Assembly: GCF_024198175.1 (NCBI RefSeq)
Contig: NZ_JAJVKV010000004.1
Span: 186,001 to 250,000 of the forward strand
Length of the DNA: 64,000 bases
Direction of reading: 5' to 3'
Source: Pyxidicoccus xibeiensis
GTDB taxonomy: Bacteria > Myxococcota > Myxococcia > Myxococcales > Myxococcaceae
Below, piece by piece: positions 52,201-63,000 of the stretch; positions within the stretch are counted from its first letter, which is position 1, and each line of letters starts with the position of its first letter. The notes under the pieces were generated by a model. The model saw only the letters and a program-made list of their open reading frames with translations. It made no database searches and was not told the origin of the DNA. Both the position numbers and the translations under genes were made by a program.

Positions 52201-52388
52201 TGGGCGCGGGCGCCCGCCGCCAGGAGGGCAACGGCAAGGACCCACGCAACCAGGTGGAGCTGCCGGACGAGGACGCCTTCCAGGCGCCGAAGGAGTTCCG
52301 CAAGGACCTGCTCGACGCGATGAAGCAGGGCGCCCCGGAGAAGTACCGCGAGCAGGTGAAGCGCTACTACGAGGAGCTGGTGAAGTGA
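49242..52388 (+). CDS. DUF4175-like membrane protein with long coiled coil
   Basis: I choose GTG 49242 (about 1048 residues); the open frame allows 49206. After a poly-Pro N-terminus come two transmembrane helices (about 65-110: GMLGLCAAGVLLAAGGFLGL and LLWLALPVGVAVACAFGLWL), an Ig-like region (DIELTYRYPAYTGLAQRTVP, KVTLKYEATDDYGLSGLSLV), then 600 residues of Gln/Glu/Arg-rich coiled coil with QQLARQ-like runs. This is the DUF4175 architecture. The function is unknown; an envelope scaffold is plausible. Coupled by GTGA overlap to the peptidase-MA gene. Confidence 0.85.
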   Translation: MNLETPQTPGPELLPPPPPPPSAPASRARSGARSPGVEALLSAVRTRQRRHLWLQGGMLGLCAAGVLLAAGGFLGLVAPRLGGSLLWLALPVGVAVACAFGLWLARKQVGDDARTARLVGLRRPELSLDVLAAVELKHQGDSEAGGSPELADAFLQQMDTRVRTVDVRSVVDGRPVRQAALASGGVLLALAVLMVLLGGKWSAGLARIRELARSPVAPMQVEPITGDIELTYRYPAYTGLAQRTVPGTNGEVSAPAGTEVVLKTRSDRVVERAELVVNGQALPLTVTGNRDLEGTFVAKQSGHYHFIFYGARDKQLAKGPDIALNVEADKAPQVTLMTPAVELEVDPGDKVTLKYEATDDYGLSGLSLVYRLPGSPKETRVPLRREDGRRNRATFDWDLGTLKVDPGDRISYYVEALDNDAVEGPKKGVSRTQVLRVYSAAEHRRAALEKAEQLWGRMVDHLADRLEGPDRVKQKDVQAVASAASVDTSGQQLVTDLRTLAQELARERDVPTELVSALSHISESLGSHINGTAEFRRLFLRTQRARGEDWGTGNRLTAVVNEEIEELEKDILYLESLLDRQKLEALQDLAKQLANERRELANLVEQYKNKPDDEARQVVMEQIQQLKARIQELMQRMAEMRKGIRDEHLNAEALNELMKEEDMQGALEQVEKLMREGKTDEALAKLQELGMQMDEMLQNLDKEGSEFGAEQNPELVEKFGKFMEELQSTVQEQQKVADQTRQLRDQARSQNRERLAEKGKALKDDLLRKVQQAQESYKKLKPEQLNSRAARPLEEAQSELQNVENALKVNDFDLAAEAAARAEDASRQLSMMGEQQRQLDEMFGNPPEVREQSAQLAQRLERDARSVEEVNQQLQSLFPPPGSQLSQQEKQQLQQLAQQQGQLEQRAQGLRQQMEEMGQMAPLFGEEATQQMEGVGQRMGEAAQRMQGKDPGRGFGEQQAALEGLRQFQRQMQEGQRGGKGGLPLPMGAGARRQEGNGKDPRNQVELPDEDAFQAPKEFRKDLLDAMKQGAPEKYREQVKRYYEELVK

Positions 52389-54166
52389 GCCACCCCATTC
52401 ACGAGTCGCCGCGGGCCCCGCGGGCCCTGCTCCCGGTGCTGGCCGTGGCCCTCTTCTGCCTGCCCCCGGCGGCGTGGGCGCAGGACGCCTCCCTCAAGGA
52501 CGAGGTGAAGAACCGGCTGGGCCGCGTGGAGCAATCCCTGGACGACTGGGACGTCCCGGGCGCGAAGCGCGAGCTGGCGGAGGTGGAGCAGCTCATCCCG
52601 TCGGACCTGGAGCCCCTCAAGTTCTACCAGGGCCGCGTGGCCTTCGAGGAGGGCCGCTACGTGGACGCGGCCACCCTGCTGGAGGGCGCCAACATCGAGG
52701 ACAGGCCGGGCAGCTACCTGCGGCTGGCCAAGGACACGCGCGACATCGTCAAGAACCACCTGCGCGCGGAGAGCGAGCACTTCATCTTCCTGTACCCCAA
52801 GGGCAAGGAAGAGGTGCTGGTGCCCTACGCCCTGGAGACGCTGGAGGCCATCCACCGCGCCATGGCGGAGGACCTGGGCTGGACGCCGCCGGGCGGCAAG
52901 ACTCGCGTCGAGGTCGTCAACAACGCGCGCGAGCTGTCGCGCGTCAGCACGCTGAAGGAGAAGGAAATCAAGACGACGGGCACCATCGCCATCTGCAAGT
53001 TCAACAAGCTGATAGTGACCAGCCCCAAGGCGGTGGCGCAGGGCTACGACTGGCAGGACACGCTGGCACACGAGTACATCCACCTCGTCATCAGCCAGAT
53101 GAGCCGCAACACCGTCCCCATCTGGCTGCACGAGGGCATGGCCAAGTTCCTGGAGTCGCGCTGGCGCGGCAAGGCCGGCATGGCGATGACGCCCTCCACG
53201 CTGGCCCTGCTGGGCAAGCGCGTGAAGGCGGACACGCTCGTCCCCTTCGAGAAGATGCACCCGTCGATTGCGATGCTGCCCACCGCGGAGGACGCGGCCA
53301 CCGCCTTCGCCGAGGTCTTCTACGCCATCGACTACGTGCACCAGACCAAGGGCTCCGCGGGCCTGCGCGCCATCATCCACGAGCTGAAGGCCGGGCAGAA
53401 GGACCGCAAGGCGGTGGAGGCGGCCATGGGCATGCCCTTCGCCCTCTTCGAGAAGTCCTGGCTGGCCCACATCAAGAAGCAGCCCTTCCCCCCGGAGCTG
53501 CTGCCGCGCGAGGACCGCGTGGTGCTGAAGGAGGACACCAAGGGCAAGGGGCAGGACGAGAAGAAGGGCCGCGAAATCTCCTTCGGCGAGTTCGACAACG
53601 TGGAGGAGGTTCCGGCGCGCAAGTTCGCCCACCTGGGTGAGCTCTTGCGCGAGCGCAACCGGGTGAAGGCAGCGGCGGAGGAGTACGCCAAGGCGCACAA
53701 GCTGGTGGGCGACAAGTACGAGTCGGTGTCCAACAAGTACGCGCTGGCCCTGCTGGAGCTGAAGCGGCTGGACGAGGCGGAGAGCGTGCTGCGCGGCAGC
53801 CTGCGCGTGTACCCGGGCTCGCCCACCACCAACGTGCACCTGGGCCGCATCCTCCTGCACCGCAAGGACTACCCCAAGGCGAAGACGGCCTACCTGGAGG
53901 CGCTGGCGTCGGACCCGTTCGACCCGGAAATCCACCTGGCCCTCACCCGCATCCACAGCTCGCTGGGCGAGTCCGCGCTGGCCACGCGCGCCCGGCTGGC
54001 CACCTCGCAGCTCACCAACCTCAAGCCCGAGGACGTCGACCGCGCGGCTCAAATCTTCCTCAAGGAGGAGGGCGAGCTGTCGGAGATGAACGTCCCGGCC
54101 GCCGGGGGTGCGGGCGAGCCGAAGCAGGCCCCGCCCCCGCCGCCGGCTCCCGACGCCGGGCGCTGA
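52385..54166 (+). CDS. Secreted peptidase-MA-like (gluzincin) protein with TPR repeats
   Basis: 593 residues from GTG 52385, inside the upstream stop. Signal peptide LLPVLAVALFCLPPAAWAQD. The zinc motif TLAHEYIHLVISQMS is near residue 228 and the third ligand helix WLHEGMAKFLESRW lies about 25 residues on, the peptidase-MA arrangement. Three or four TPR-like helix pairs fill about residues 420-560 (AEEYAKAHKLVG, ALLELKRLDEAESVLRG, HRKDYPKAKTAYLEAL). The tail is Pro-rich. Tight coupling to the DUF4175-like gene suggests a joint envelope complex. Confidence 0.88.
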   Translation: MSHPIHESPRAPRALLPVLAVALFCLPPAAWAQDASLKDEVKNRLGRVEQSLDDWDVPGAKRELAEVEQLIPSDLEPLKFYQGRVAFEEGRYVDAATLLEGANIEDRPGSYLRLAKDTRDIVKNHLRAESEHFIFLYPKGKEEVLVPYALETLEAIHRAMAEDLGWTPPGGKTRVEVVNNARELSRVSTLKEKEIKTTGTIAICKFNKLIVTSPKAVAQGYDWQDTLAHEYIHLVISQMSRNTVPIWLHEGMAKFLESRWRGKAGMAMTPSTLALLGKRVKADTLVPFEKMHPSIAMLPTAEDAATAFAEVFYAIDYVHQTKGSAGLRAIIHELKAGQKDRKAVEAAMGMPFALFEKSWLAHIKKQPFPPELLPREDRVVLKEDTKGKGQDEKKGREISFGEFDNVEEVPARKFAHLGELLRERNRVKAAAEEYAKAHKLVGDKYESVSNKYALALLELKRLDEAESVLRGSLRVYPGSPTTNVHLGRILLHRKDYPKAKTAYLEALASDPFDPEIHLALTRIHSSLGESALATRARLATSQLTNLKPEDVDRAAQIFLKEEGELSEMNVPAAGGAGEPKQAPPPPPAPDAGR

Positions 54167-54257
54167 CCGCCCGGGCTGTAGCAGCCGAGCCGCCGGGCGC
54201 CCGCCCTTCCGTGGTCGCTCTGCACCCCGTGCGTAGCTTCACGCGCGGGGAGGCACG

Positions 54258-54689
54258 ATGGAGCTGCGCTCACTCATCCCGCTGGCCGCGCACGTCATGG
54301 AAATGGCGGGCGTGGGCGCCATGGTGCTGGGGGCCGTCCTCGCCACGGTGCTGCTCGCCAGGCGGCGCGGGCTCCCGCCCGGTGAGGCCTACCACCGGTT
54401 CCGGCTGAACCTGGGCCGCGCCATCCTCCTGGGCCTCGAGTTCCTCGTCGCCGCCGACATCATCCGCACCGTCAGCGAGGAGCCCAGCCTGCGCGGCGTC
54501 CTCGTGCTGGGGCTCATCGTCCTCATCCGGACCTTCCTCAGCTTCACCCTCACCGTGGAGCTGGAGGGCCGCTGGCCCTGGCAGAAGGGCGAGCCCACCG
54601 TCGAGCCCGTCCCCGCGCCCCGCTTCCCGCCCGCCCCCTCTCGCTCGGCGCGCGAGCCCTCCCAGGAGGAGCCGCATGCGCGCCACTGA
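54258..54689 (+). CDS. DUF1622 family membrane protein
   Basis: 143 residues from ATG 54258 with GGGGAGG upstream. Three transmembrane helices (VMEMAGVGAMVLGAVLATVL, GRAILLGLEFLVAADIIRTV, VLVLGLIVLIRTFLSFTLTV) and RTFLSF-VELEG are the DUF1622 pattern. The C-terminal 30 residues are Pro/Glu-rich and probably disordered. No known function. It is 51 bases before the DUF4142 gene, on the same strand. Confidence 0.9.
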   Translation: MELRSLIPLAAHVMEMAGVGAMVLGAVLATVLLARRRGLPPGEAYHRFRLNLGRAILLGLEFLVAADIIRTVSEEPSLRGVLVLGLIVLIRTFLSFTLTVELEGRWPWQKGEPTVEPVPAPRFPPAPSRSAREPSQEEPHARH

Positions 54690-54740
54690 ACCCTCCCGCC
54701 GGACTTCACGAATTCCCCCTCAACCAAGGAGAAGCACGAC

Positions 54741-55499
54741 ATGAAGCGCACCATTCAAGGCGTCATCCTCGCGGCCTCGCTCTTCGGCGGCACCGCCGCG
54801 CTCGCGCAGGGCGCCGCCAACCCCTCCACGGGCGCCCCGCCTCCGGGCCAGGCCAAGGCCATGAAGGGCACGGCCGAGTTCCAGGGCTTCATGGCCCCCA
54901 CGGACGAGAAGGCCCTGCTGGAGCGGCTGCACTACGCCAACCAGCAGGAAATCAAGCTCGGCCAGCTCGCCGAGAAGAACGCGATGAACGCGGACGTGAA
55001 GTCCTTTGCCAGCATGATGGTCAAGGACCACACCGCCCTGGACCAGAAGCTCATGGACTATGCGAAGACCAAGGGCCTGAAGCTGGCGGAGATGCCCAAG
55101 CCCATGAACGACGTGGAGAAGAAGGTCATGGCGCAGGACAAGGCCACCATGGAGGAGCTCCAGGTCCTCAAGGGCGCGGCCTTCGACTCGTGTTACATGG
55201 CCGGCCAGGTGGGCGACCATGACGCCACGCTCGGCAAGGTGATGGCGGCGAAGCAGGGCATGACGAACCCCGACCCGCAGCTGACCGCGATGATGCAGGA
55301 GCTCACCCAGAAGGTGCCGGCCCACCGCGAGCAGGCGTGGACCCTCCTCGGCAAGCTGGATGACACCCTGGCCGTGGGCGGCTCCGGCTCCCAGGGCGGA
55401 ATGAATGGCAGCCAGGGCGGCACCATGGACCACGGCTCCATGGGCCACGGCACCCAGGGCGGCACCACCGCCCCCACCACCCCGGCGCCCAAGAAGTAG
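54741..55499 (+). CDS. DUF4142 secreted ferritin-like protein
   Basis: 252 residues from ATG 54741 with an AAGGAG site upstream. Signal peptide ends ALAQG. The DUF4142 four-helix bundle runs from about 55 to 205: LERLHYANQQEIKLGQLAEK, VKSFASMMVKDHTALDQKLM, SCYMAGQVGDHDATLG and VPAHREQAWTLLGKL. It ends in a Gly/Ser/Met/His-rich tail (HGSMGHGTQGG), which might bind metal. DUF4142 proteins are linked to envelope stress; the role here is not known. Confidence 0.9.
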   Translation: MKRTIQGVILAASLFGGTAALAQGAANPSTGAPPPGQAKAMKGTAEFQGFMAPTDEKALLERLHYANQQEIKLGQLAEKNAMNADVKSFASMMVKDHTALDQKLMDYAKTKGLKLAEMPKPMNDVEKKVMAQDKATMEELQVLKGAAFDSCYMAGQVGDHDATLGKVMAAKQGMTNPDPQLTAMMQELTQKVPAHREQAWTLLGKLDDTLAVGGSGSQGGMNGSQGGTMDHGSMGHGTQGGTTAPTTPAPKK

Positions 55500-55520
55500 C
55501 GTCCGTCACACGCGCAATAC

Positions 55521-55538
55521 GGGTGCATTTTCGCACCC
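55521..55538 (+). terminator. Possible short terminator hairpin
   Basis: GGGTGC (55521-55526) pairs with GCACCC (55533-55538) around a six-base loop ATTTTC. There is no U-run, so termination is uncertain. Confidence 0.3.
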
Positions 55539-55599
55539 ATGACGCACCGCGCCTTCCGGATGTTTCGGGAGGCGCGGCTTCGTTGCAAGATGCCGCGCC

Positions 55600-55878
55600 A
55601 TGACGCTTCGGACTCTGACGCTGACCGCTGTCCTGACGCTGGGCTCCCTGCTGACCGGCTGCTCCAACCACGCCGACTCCATCTGCGACACGCGCAAGGA
55701 GTGCTTCGACGACGACCTCGATACCGGCACCTGCGCGGAGCGCATCGACGAGTGGATTGAGGACGAGGACGAGGAAGACCGCCAGGAGCGCGTGGAGCGC
55801 TGCGCGGAGTGCCTCGACGGCAGCTCCTGTGCGCAGGTGCTGGAGAGCTGCCTCGACGAGTGCTTCAACATCCCCTGA
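55600..55878 (+). CDS. Small acidic Cys-rich lipoprotein
   Basis: 92 residues from ATG 55600. Lipobox LLTGC. The mature part is very acidic (EWIEDEDEEDRQERVERC) with Cys at regular spacing (SICDTRKECFDDD, TCAERID, CAECLDGSSCAQVLESCLDEC), probably disulfide-linked helices. Similar short proteins are common and uncharacterised in myxobacteria. No function assigned. Confidence 0.75.
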   Translation: MTLRTLTLTAVLTLGSLLTGCSNHADSICDTRKECFDDDLDTGTCAERIDEWIEDEDEEDRQERVERCAECLDGSSCAQVLESCLDECFNIP

Positions 55879-55896
55879 GTCTGGGGATGAGGCACA

Positions 55897-55927
55897 CCGG
55901 GGCCCGCGCCTGACGCGGGGCCCCGGC
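55897..55927. terminator. Strong GC hairpin between convergent genes
   Basis: CCGGGGCCCGCG pairs with CGCGGGGCCCCGG around a short CCTGA loop, with one bulged G. It lies between the convergent small lipoprotein and S9 peptidase genes, so it can end either transcript. Confidence 0.6.
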
Positions 55928-55941
55928 GTGACTTCACGCGG

Positions 55942-57981
<2,040 letters not shown>

Positions 57982-58102
57982 GGTGTCCTCCTGGGTGGGG
58001 GTGCGTTCGGGGGTGGACGGTGCCCGCTGGAGGGGGCGCTGTCTACTTCCACAAGTTCAGTTCGCCGTGACGGGGCGCGGCGTGGCTGTTAGAGGCAGGG
58101 CC

Positions 58103-58723
58103 ATGAGCGAGCCTGTCATCGTCCGAGTCTGGTCCGACTTCGTTTGACCCTGGTGCTACGTCGGCCTCGTGGAGGTCGAGAAGCTGAAGAAGGAATATGA
58201 CGTCCAGGTGGACTGGCGTCCGTTCTTCCTGCGCCCGGAGACGCCCCCGGAGGGGCTGCCCCTGCCGGCCTACGTGCGCGAGAAGATGAAGGACCCCAAC
58301 AACCCCTTGAAGCGCCGCGCGGCCGCCGCCGGGCTGACCATGGTGGAGCGGGAGGTCATTCCGTCCACCCGGCGTGCTCACCAGGCGGCCGAGTACGCCC
58401 GTGAGCAGGGGAAGCTGGAGGCCTTCAACGCGGCCATCCTCCGGCGCTACTGGAGCGAGGGGCAGGACCTCTGGCAGTGGGACACGCTGCGGGGCGCGGC
58501 CCAGGAGGCGGGGCTGGACCCGGACGCGGTGCAGCAGGCCGTGGAGGAGGGCCGATACAAGGACGCAGTGGAGGACTCGGTGCGTCAGGCGCACGAGCTG
58601 GGCATCAACGCGGTGCCCACCTTCATCCTGGGGGACAAGTTCGGCCTCCAGGGGGCGCAGGACTACTCGGTCTTCCAGCAGGCGATGCAGCGGCTGGGCG
58701 CGAAGCCCCGCTCGTCCTCCTGA
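58103..58723 (+). CDS. DsbA/FrnE-like thiol-disulfide oxidoreductase, predicted selenoprotein (Sec15, UPWC)
   Basis: ATG 58103 reads MSEPVIVRVWSDFV, then TGA (58145-58147), then PWCYVGLVEVEKL and on without a stop to 58723 (206 residues). In the family (DsbA-like, FrnE/2-hydroxychromene isomerase-related) this motif is DFVCPWCY(V/I)G, so the TGA falls exactly on the first active-site Cys. A stem-loop suitable as SECIS follows immediately. The rest of the domain is intact, including INAVPTFILGDKFGLQGAQ with the cis-Pro. Selenocysteine is therefore preferred over a nonsense mutation; selABCD genes are not in this window. Confidence 0.82.
58161..58179 (+). promoter_or_regulatory. Candidate bacterial SECIS hairpin
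   Basis: TCGGCCTC (58161-58168) pairs with GAGGTCGA (58172-58179), eight pairs including one G-U, around the three-base loop GTG. The loop begins 22 bases after the TGA, inside the 16-37 base window of bacterial SECIS elements, and carries the expected G early in the loop. Confidence 0.7.
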
Positions 58724-58756
58724 GGCGCAGTCGTTGCCCCGGGGGCTCTTGCTGAG

Positions 58757-60037
58757 TCAGAGCCCCTTCAACAGCACCAGCATCCGGCCCAGCGTCTCCG
58801 TGCCACCGTGGCCCGCGAGGCCCGTCGCGAGTGAGTGCAGCTCCGGCGCCTGCTCCACGTGCTTGGCGATGAGCTGGAAGCACTCGACGGCGGCGGCGTC
58901 GAGCCGGGCCGTGTCCCCTGCTCCGTCCTCACACAGCGCCACCACCGTGGGGTGCCCGAAGAGGGTCCACTTCAGCACCGCCGCGCGCAGCGTCAGCCGG
59001 AACACGTAGTCCAGCAGCCGGGGCGAGTCGGTGAACGGGTGGCGCAGCCAGTGGTTCACCGCGTGGTGGCGGAAGTACTGCTCCATCCGCTCGGCCAGCG
59101 CGGGTGCCAATCGCTCGCGCCGCTCCGCGTGCAGACGCCACACCTCGTCCGGTGAGTCCGCGCCCCCGTAGGACGCGAGCACCGAGCGCACCAGCGTGTG
59201 GAAGCGCTCGCTCCGCACGGAGCCCGCGCGGGCCTTGAGCACGGTGGCGCAGATGCCCGCCCACGGTCCTCCGGGCAGCACCAGCGCGGAGAAGCCTTCG
59301 TGTATCGCGGTCAGCGTGTCGGGCGACGCGAAGGAGCGCAGCACGTCGTGGAGCAGTGCATCCGCTTCGTCTCCAAACGCCTCCGTCCCCCGGAAGTAGA
59401 ACCCGTCCAGCCGGAGCGCGAGCTGTCCCAGCGCGAACAACCGTGACGCGTACGGAAGCTCCCGCCGCTGGAGCACCCCCAGCGCCGTGGCGCGCACGGC
59501 CTCCGCATGCCGCGTCCACGCATCTCCACCGATTCGCCGCGCCGCCTCCGGACGCACGGCCAGGTCCTCGGAGACGGGCACCGGCTCCAGCCCGTCCTCT
59601 GCGAGCAGGCACAGCCGGGCCACCTCGGGACACGCCAGCGTGCCGGCCACCTCCAGTCGCTCACCCCACCGTGTGGCCGTGCGCGGAAACGTGGAGCACG
59701 CGTCCGACAGCACGGGCTCACCGTACTTCCGGTGCAGCGAGCACAGCCTCCCTGCGTCCAGGAACACGCAGTGCCCGTCTTCCCGCTTCGCGATGACCGC
59801 GCCACCGCCCTCTTCCGGCCGCACGAAGTGCTGCACCTGCGCCGCGTCCGGGCCGGCGCCCTCCGGCCGCACCAAGCGCTCCACCAGCTCCGCGTCCGGG
59901 CCGCCCGCCACCGCCTCGCGCAGCCGCTGCAGGGGCGCCCCTTCGATGGTGACGGTGAGCCCCGCGCAGCAGGTGTCCTCGCAGGCTTCCGCGAGGCACC
60001 TGAAGCGCGTCATGTACCGGGGCGCGGTGGCCGTCAT
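58757..60037 (-). CDS. FliB-like (flagellin lysine N-methylase family) Cys-cluster protein
   Basis: 426 residues from ATG 60037-60035. The N-terminus MTRFRCLAEACEDTCCAGLT, CVFLDAGRLCSLHRKYGE, SDACSTFPRT and LACPEVARLCL carry the Cys set of the FliB/YkgJ-like family, which probably binds a metal centre. The C-terminal helical half (DYVFRLTLRAAVLKWTLFG) is as in FliB. Members methylate flagellin lysines in enterobacteria; myxobacteria of this family are not flagellated, so the substrate must differ. It begins ten bases after the PilZ-DnaK stop. Confidence 0.82.
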   Translation of the reverse strand: MTATAPRYMTRFRCLAEACEDTCCAGLTVTIEGAPLQRLREAVAGGPDAELVERLVRPEGAGPDAAQVQHFVRPEEGGGAVIAKREDGHCVFLDAGRLCSLHRKYGEPVLSDACSTFPRTATRWGERLEVAGTLACPEVARLCLLAEDGLEPVPVSEDLAVRPEAARRIGGDAWTRHAEAVRATALGVLQRRELPYASRLFALGQLALRLDGFYFRGTEAFGDEADALLHDVLRSFASPDTLTAIHEGFSALVLPGGPWAGICATVLKARAGSVRSERFHTLVRSVLASYGGADSPDEVWRLHAERRERLAPALAERMEQYFRHHAVNHWLRHPFTDSPRLLDYVFRLTLRAAVLKWTLFGHPTVVALCEDGAGDTARLDAAAVECFQLIAKHVEQAPELHSLATGLAGHGGTETLGRMLVLLKGL

Positions 60038-60047
60038 GGGCGCGCGG

Positions 60048-63000
60048 CTACTTGCGCTTCAGCGCCTTCTTCACGAAGCCCCAGAAGCCACCGGCGCGCT
60101 CCTTGAGGTCGGCGCCACGGCGATCCTCGGCCGCCTTCACCGACTCCTTGCTCACCTGGAGCTGCTTCTGCAGCTCCTCCGGCGAGTAGCGCGTGGCCAG
60201 CGTGGCCTTCACTTCCTTGCGCGTGGAGTACTCGCGCGCCTCCACGTGCAGCACGCACTCGGAGTCGAGCTTGATGGTCACCGCCACGCGCACGGAGCCC
60301 TTCGGCCCCCGGGGCAGGCCCTCGATGCGCACGGTGCCCAGGTACTCGTTGGCGGAGATGTGGTTGTCCTCGCCCTGGAAGATGGACAGCTCGAGGAACT
60401 CCTCGTTGTCCTTGTTCGTCGTGATGGCGAAGGAGCGCTGCGCGGGCAGCGGGCTGTTGCGCTCGATGACGCGCTTGAAGGCGCCGCCGGGCATGGCCAC
60501 GCCCACCGTCATCGGCAGCACGTCGATGAGCACCACGCTGCTCACCTTGTCCACCGAGCCCGAGTAGAGCGCCGCGCCCAGGGCCACCGCCTCGTCCGCG
60601 TTGACGCTGGCCTGCGGCCCCTTGCCGAACAGCCCCTTGAGCTTGTCGCGCACCAGGGGCATGCGGCTCATGCCGCCCACGAGGATGATGTCGTCCACCT
60701 CGCTGGCCTTGAGCTTCGCGTCCAGCAGCACGTCCCGCACCACGTCCACGGTGCGGCTGAGCAGCGGGTCGCAGATCTTCTCCAGCTCCTGCCGCGTCAT
60801 CACCACGCGCAAGTCACGGGGCCGGCCCGCCTCGTCCATCATCAGCATGGGGATGTGGACCTCGAAGCTGGCGCGCTCGGACAGGGCCATCTTCGCGCGC
60901 TCGGCCGCGTCGCTCACGCGCGACAGGGCGATGCCGTCACCGTTGAAGGCAATGCCCTCCTTCTCCTGGAAGCGCGCCAGGAGGTAGTCGACGATGAGGT
61001 TGTCGAAGTCGATACCGCCCAGGAAGATGTCGCCGCCGGTGCCGAGCACCTCGAAGACGTTCTTCTCGATTTTCAGAATCGTCGCGTCGAAGGTACCGCC
61101 GCCCAGGTCGTAGACGAGGACCTTCTTGTTCAGCTCGCGGTTGAGGCCGTAGGCGAGCGCCGCGGAGGTGGGCTCGTTGAGGATGCGCTCCACCTTGAGG
61201 CCCGCGAGGATGCCGGACTTGCGCACGGCCTCACGCTGCGGCTCGGAGTAGTACGCGGGCACCGTCACCACCGCGCGCTCCACCTTCTGGTTGAGGTGGG
61301 TCTCCGCCATCTCCTTGCACTCGCGGAGGATGATGGCCTGCACCTCCTCCAGCGACAGCACGGCGTCGCCCAGGCGCACGGCGGCGCGGCCGGCGGCGTC
61401 GGGGACGATTTCGTAGTGGAAGCGCTCGCGGACCTGGTTCACCACGGCGCTGTCGAAGGGACGGCCCACCAGCCGCTTCGCGCCGTAGATGGTCTGCTGC
61501 GGTCGCAGCACCAGCTGGTTCTTCGCGCGGTGGCTGACGAGCAGCTTGGCCTGCGCGTTGAGCGAGATGACCGAGGGGATGGTGTTGTAGCCCTCGCGCG
61601 AGCGCAGGACCATGGGCCGCCCGTTGGACAGCAGCGCCACGCACGAGTTGGTGGTGCCCAGGTCGATGCCGATGACCGGCCCCGTGCCGGTGATTTGCGG
61701 AGGCGGCGGCAGGAAGATGGTCTTCGGCAGGCCCCGCTCATCGAGCGGGGGCGCGACGGGCGCCGACTTCGCGGCGACCGGAGCCAGCACCGTGGGAGTG
61801 CCCACGGGCTCGGGAGCGCGCGGGGCCTCGCGGCGCACGTTGGGCAGCGACGGCAGGGGCTGCGGAGGAGGCGGCGGAGGCGCCACGGGCTGCGGCGGGG
61901 GCCGGAAGGCCGTGGCGGCAGCCGGAGGCGGAGGCGGAGGCGCGGGCCGGGCCGGGGCCGCCTTCGGCGTGGAGCTCCCGAGCTCGAACGGGTCGCTCTC
62001 CTCGGTGAGGTCCAGGTCGAACTCGATGCTCCCGCCGGAGCGGGCCGCCGCGGGCGGCGCGGGCGGAACCGCCGCACGGGGCGGCGGAGGCGGAGGCGTC
62101 ACGGCCGCCGCGCGGGGCGGAGGCGGAGGCGCGACAGGTGCCTCCTCCATGGCCTCGGAGAGGTCCAGGTCGAACTCGAACGCGCCACCCGAGCGGGCCG
62201 CCGCGGGCGCCGGAGGCGGAGCCACCGGAGCGCGAGGCGGAGGCGCGGGCGCGGGCCTCGGCGCCGCGGGCTTCGGCGCGGTGGGCGCTTCCTCGAAGGC
62301 ATCCGAGAGGTCGAGCTCGAACTCCAGACCGCCACCCGAGGGGGCGGCGGGAGGCGGAGGCGGCGAAGTCCTGGGAGCCGCGGCGCGAGGCGGAGGCGGC
62401 GGCGCCGGGCGGGCCGTAGCCTCCACGGCATCCCCCAGGTCCAGCTCGAACTCCAGGCCCCCACCGGAGGGAGCCGCACCGGAAGGCGGCTCCAGCTCCA
62501 GCGTGACGCCGACCTCGATGGGTGACTCGTCGAGCGGCAGCCCCATGGCCACGGGCGCGCCGGGGTCCGCGGCCTCCATCTCGAAGTCGAGCCCGGGCAG
62601 CGGCTCGTCCCCGTCCGGGGGCAGGGGCGGCGGAGGGGTGCTCGCGATGAGCTCCTCCAGCGGGATGTCCACGTCGTCGTCGGCGGGCGGCGGCGGGGCG
62701 AAGGCCATCGCCGGGAAGGGCGCGGGAGTCCGCGGCTCTGCGACTGGCGGGGGAAAGTCGAAGGGCTCGTCCGCGACGGGCGCTGACGGCCCTCCCGCCG
62801 ACTCCAGGTCATCGAAGAGCGAGTCGAGCGCCATGCCCCCCGCCGCGCGCGGCGCGGGCGCCGGAGGCACGGGCCGGGTGGGAGCAGGAGGTGCCGGAGG
62901 AGCAGGCGGCACGGGGCGCGCCTGCATGGGGGCCACCCGGGGCGCCTGCATGGGGGCCACGGCCGGGGCCACGGAGGGCGCGATGGAGGGCAGCGGCGTC

